From NCBI GenBank assembly GCA_003023725.1, contig PXYT01000013.1, positions 1 to 64,000 of the forward strand: a DNA stretch of 64,000 nucleotides, in the 5' to 3' direction. Positions 61,435 to 64,000 of the stretch are shown piece after piece (position 1 is the stretch's first letter; each line of letters starts with the position of its first letter). Below the pieces are notes generated by a model. That model worked only from the letters and a program-made list of their open reading frames with translations, did no database searches and was not told the origin of the DNA. This DNA comes from Sulfobacillus benefaciens. GTDB lineage: Bacteria; Bacillota; Sulfobacillia; Sulfobacillales; Sulfobacillaceae. Made by a program: the position numbers and the translations under genes.

Positions 61435-62214
61435 GTGGATTCATGGCATGAAATTGCCTGGCAAAAATGGCAGGATGAAATGGCGAGAGGACTGCCGGAA
61501 GACTTGTGCCGGGTACTCAATGGACTGACGCGCCCGCAACAGATGCTCTGGTTGGAGCGTTTTATCCGACCAGTGAGTCCGTGCGCCAAGGTCATGATCC
61601 AATATCTTAAAATCGGTGAGGCGAACTGGTTCGTGGCCCCCGCGCTGGAGTGGGATCGACTGGAAACCCCGCTGGGTGTATTGATCGCCTATCCGGCCCC
61701 CCTAGGAGAAGACCCGCTGGCCATGGCGGCCATTGGGCTAGTGTGGGCGGGCAACGTCCGGGTGCGGCTTGATGCCATGGTGCAAAAGCTAGGAACCACG
61801 GCTCTTTTCGCGTGCTACGAAGCTGAGTTGCCTTATACTTTGGATGTTCCCTATACTTTATTGTGGGAGAGTTACATCCATAATTTTGAGCTTGAAGGGA
61901 TCAGCCCTTCCGTGCAACAATTTTTTACACAGGCGCCGGAACGAAGAGCGCCGGAAGCACCGATCGACTGGGGTCCCAAGCCCTCGTATCATGTATATTT
62001 GGACGAACTGAACTACGGCGTTGTGCCCCACGAAACCTCCGGCGAAAGTCCCGGAAGCATTCCGCCTGTTTTGCAGGCGCTGCATTATGTGGCGCCGCCT
62101 TTAAGACGGGCGGCAGCGCTTTTGGCTTTTAAGGCTATTGAAGGACGCATTTTGAGTGATCAGTGGCGCAAGGCGGCGCTCAAGACCAGGCAGAACGAGG
62201 TGAACTCATGGTAA
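61435..62214 (+). CDS. Hypothetical protein co-operonic with dcd
   Basis: 259-residue soluble protein of unknown family, Trp-rich (WHEIAWQKWQ, ANWFVAPALEWDRLE). Middle part alpha/beta (LGVLIAYPAPLGEDPLAMAAIGLVWAGN); the C-terminus is helical and basic. The GTG start is six bases after GGAGG; the TTG at 61420 is inside the ribosome site. Its stop overlaps the dCTP deaminase start by seven bases, so the two are translationally coupled. Confidence 0.75.
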   Translation: MDSWHEIAWQKWQDEMARGLPEDLCRVLNGLTRPQQMLWLERFIRPVSPCAKVMIQYLKIGEANWFVAPALEWDRLETPLGVLIAYPAPLGEDPLAMAAIGLVWAGNVRVRLDAMVQKLGTTALFACYEAELPYTLDVPYTLLWESYIHNFELEGISPSVQQFFTQAPERRAPEAPIDWGPKPSYHVYLDELNYGVVPHETSGESPGSIPPVLQALHYVAPPLRRAAALLAFKAIEGRILSDQWRKAALKTRQNEVNSW

Positions 62215-62825
62215 TTGGTGAGCAGGGATTAAGAGAACGAATGCAAAGACCTTTGGAGCAACGGCTGATTGTCACGCCCCTGTTAAGTCCGGGGCAAATC
62301 GCCGGCGGTTCCGTCGATGTTCGGTTAGGGACGGAATTTATCCTGATGAAACGTTCCGCCAAGGGACCGATTGATCCCATTAATATGGGTACGGAGTCGT
62401 CCCAGGACTATCAGGAACGGGTTCATGTGGACGTCGGTGACAAGATGATTCTTCACCCCAATCAGCTCGTTTTGGGAGTAACTTTGGAGTTTATTCAAGT
62501 ACCGGAAGATTTAATGGCTTATGTGATTGGCCGTTCATCATGGGGCCGGTTAGGACTGATGGTCGCCACGGCAGTGATGGTGTCGCCCGGTTACCGGGGC
62601 AGTCTGACTCTGGAACTGGCCAATTTAGCCGACACGCCGGTGTATCTGTATCCCGGTACACGGGTGGCGCAACTGGTGTTTCATCAGGTCGAGGGTACTC
62701 ATGTGGCTTATGCCAACAACGGGGGAAAATATACCGGACCGGTGGGGCCGGAGTTTTCAAAACTGTCACTGGACCAGGACTGGCAGGCGATCAAGTTCAT
62801 TGGTCGGGACCCGGGTAATCGATGA
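62208..62825 (+). CDS. dcd: dCTP deaminase family protein
   Basis: 205-residue nucleotide enzyme making dUTP (or dUMP in the bifunctional form) from dCTP. Family features: GGSVDVRLGTEF, HPNQLVLGVTLE, GRSSWGRLGL, VSPGYRGSLTLELAN with the catalytic Glu, and PGTRVAQLVF. The usual HxTA before IDPG is ATAVMVSPG here, a small departure. Starts inside the upstream hypothetical gene and overlaps the next gene by ATGA. Confidence 0.9.
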   Translation: MVIGEQGLRERMQRPLEQRLIVTPLLSPGQIAGGSVDVRLGTEFILMKRSAKGPIDPINMGTESSQDYQERVHVDVGDKMILHPNQLVLGVTLEFIQVPEDLMAYVIGRSSWGRLGLMVATAVMVSPGYRGSLTLELANLADTPVYLYPGTRVAQLVFHQVEGTHVAYANNGGKYTGPVGPEFSKLSLDQDWQAIKFIGRDPGNR

Positions 62826-63973
62826 AGATGGTGCCGTGGAACCAACGCGGGGCGGTTTGGTTGACTTTTGCAGTATTTAGCTTCGTCGCACTGTGGGTTG
62901 CCATTTTCTTGCCTCAATATGATGTTGGCGAATATCATCGCTATGCCGTGCTGGCCATGACTCCTCCGGTTTTTCACCACTGGCCCAGAGAATATCCTGC
63001 ACTCTCGCAGTTTATTTTCTTGCTTCCCCTGCTTTTTCCCTTTTCCTACCGTTTCAGTTTCGGAATTTTAACGATTCTGGCTCTAGCGGTACTTTTGAAC
63101 ATCGGCATGAAGCGCCACGGTTTCTCGTGGGGCATGAAGCTCATAGGGTATTTGAGTCTGGGAGCCGTAGGGCTTTTCTCTCAACGATATGATATTTTTG
63201 TGTCCTTATTTGGGTTTCTGGCCATCGACCGGGCTTTACAACGGCAATGGTGTTGGGCTTGGATATTTTCTGTAATCGGTTTTTTGCTGAAGTTGTTTCC
63301 TGCGGTTTTTTGGCCGGTATTCCTCATTCAGGAATGGCGGGAAACCAGACGTTTTAGGTGGGACCGCCTCGCTCTGAGTTTATTGACAGCACTGGTGATG
63401 ATTGGATTTCAGGTTTTAACGGCGTCTCATCAGGCCTTTACTTCCTTTCGCTATCTGCTTGCCCGGCCGGTAGAAATTGGGTCTCTTGCTGCCAGTTTGA
63501 CTGCCCTCGTGGGCCATCCGCACTTATTTGGGGCCTTCGGCTCCGTCAATGTCAGGGCACACGGATTGGCGCATCTGATTGGCGATGTATTGACAGCTCT
63601 CGGCATTGTCGGCTGGCTCAGTGTGTTTTGGGCCCAGTGGAAGGGACGGATGGAATTGGTTGATGCTGCCATTATCACCTTGGGCATTTTACTTTTGACG
63701 ACCAAGGTGTTTTCCGCCCAGTATCTCATCTGGCTGGCACCCTTGCTTGCCCTTAAAAAAGGGAATATGGGCTTTGTGTTGGCCTACGCTCTGACGTCAC
63801 TGGGATACCCTGTTGGATACGCCGTTCCGGGACTTTTTAAATGGGTTATTTACATTTTCACCGCCCGCAATTTGCTCCTTACAGCCGCTTTTGCCGTGTT
63901 TGTCTGGAATCGGACAAGGTCTTCTGCATCCCCACTCTTTACAGAAGGTGTCAAAGAAGGCGTCGACCACTGA
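62822..63973 (+). CDS. GT87-like polytopic glycosyltransferase
   Basis: 383-residue membrane protein with about ten hydrophobic segments. The extracellular loop with DVGEYHRYA and WPREYPALSQF, and later SQRYDIFVSLFGFLAIDRAL, matches the GT87/DUF2029 (PimE-like) group, which uses polyprenyl-phosphate-linked mannose as donor. Overlaps the dcd stop as ATGA. A glycan role is likely; the coupling to dcd is curious. Confidence 0.8.
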   Translation: MKMVPWNQRGAVWLTFAVFSFVALWVAIFLPQYDVGEYHRYAVLAMTPPVFHHWPREYPALSQFIFLLPLLFPFSYRFSFGILTILALAVLLNIGMKRHGFSWGMKLIGYLSLGAVGLFSQRYDIFVSLFGFLAIDRALQRQWCWAWIFSVIGFLLKLFPAVFWPVFLIQEWRETRRFRWDRLALSLLTALVMIGFQVLTASHQAFTSFRYLLARPVEIGSLAASLTALVGHPHLFGAFGSVNVRAHGLAHLIGDVLTALGIVGWLSVFWAQWKGRMELVDAAIITLGILLLTTKVFSAQYLIWLAPLLALKKGNMGFVLAYALTSLGYPVGYAVPGLFKWVIYIFTARNLLLTAAFAVFVWNRTRSSASPLFTEGVKEGVDH

Positions 63974-63986
63974 GGCCTTCGGGCCT
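63973..63986 (+). other. Small UUCG-loop hairpin at the window end
   Basis: AGGCC-TTCG-GGCCT right at the stop of the GT87-like gene. The stable tetraloop suggests a structural end, but no T tract is seen before the window closes. Confidence 0.4.
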
Positions 63987-64000
63987 TAGCTATGGGAGAG

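Noticed and set aside
1-64000. CRISPR array, prophage or intact insertion sequence
   Set aside because: No regularly spaced repeats, no cas genes, no integrase or structural phage genes, and only one decayed TnpB fragment were found.

Overview
The window reads as ordinary chromosome of a Gram-positive (Firmicutes-type) bacterium of middling GC. Most genes have strong AGGAGG-type ribosome sites, many starts are GTG or TTG, and stop/start overlaps of the ATGA or GTGA type are common. The mix of genes (an XPB-type helicase with its partner, a 2-oxoacid:ferredoxin oxidoreductase, a molybdenum hydroxylase, a YktB-like DUF1054 protein and a NamZ/NagZ cell-wall recycling cluster) makes me think of the Sulfobacillus lineage. 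That placement is an inference from gene content, not a database match. I see no rRNA, tRNA, CRISPR array or intact mobile element.

Layout. 0-8.2 kb: a BtuFCD-type metal-chelate/cobalamin ABC importer, a small winged-helix-like protein, a histidine phosphatase, then a cyclic-di-AMP (ydaO/yuaA) riboswitch with its own terminator ahead of a TauCAB-like sulfonate/taurine importer, then a DmpA-type aminopeptidase. 8.2-21 kb: a MarR regulator with an ATP-NAD-kinase-like protein, a frameshifted small gene, GH1 glucosidase, diacylglycerol-kinase-like protein and endonuclease IV, an M14 carboxypeptidase with a class V aminotransferase, several small or unknown genes including two 28-residue micropeptides, an alpha/beta hydrolase and an O-antigen-ligase-type membrane protein.

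21-34.3 kb is a coherent cell-wall salvage locus. A divergent RpiR/MurR-type regulator faces a five-gene oligopeptide ABC importer, a class C beta-lactamase fold protein, a GNAT acetyltransferase, NamZ (DUF1343 exo-muramidase), NagZ (GH3) and NagB. NamZ and NagZ appear cytoplasmic, so whole muropeptides would be imported and then split inside the cell. 34.4-40 kb: a three-subunit molybdenum hydroxylase (Mo, FAD and 2Fe-2S subunits) followed by an FUSC-type exporter.

40-50 kb: HIT protein with a nitronate-monooxygenase-like flavoprotein, guanylate kinase with a GT4 glycosyltransferase, a flavin reductase, a decayed TnpB (IS200/IS605) fragment, and an overlapping operon of XPB helicase, helicase-associated protein and a membrane-anchored Kelch-like propeller. 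50-64 kb: free-methionine-sulfoxide-reductase-like GAF protein, HAD phosphatase, 1.5 kb of gene-poor DNA, an MFS transporter, a radical SAM/SPASM enzyme next to what looks like a cysteine-less degenerate copy of the same fold, KorAB with a divergent LysR regulator, a DUF1054 protein, and an overlapping operon of an unknown protein, dCTP deaminase and a GT87-like membrane glycosyltransferase. The two points I would chase first are the radical SAM/pseudo-radical-SAM pair (53.9-56.2 kb) and the c-di-AMP riboswitch on a sulfonate-type importer (4.1-7.2 kb).
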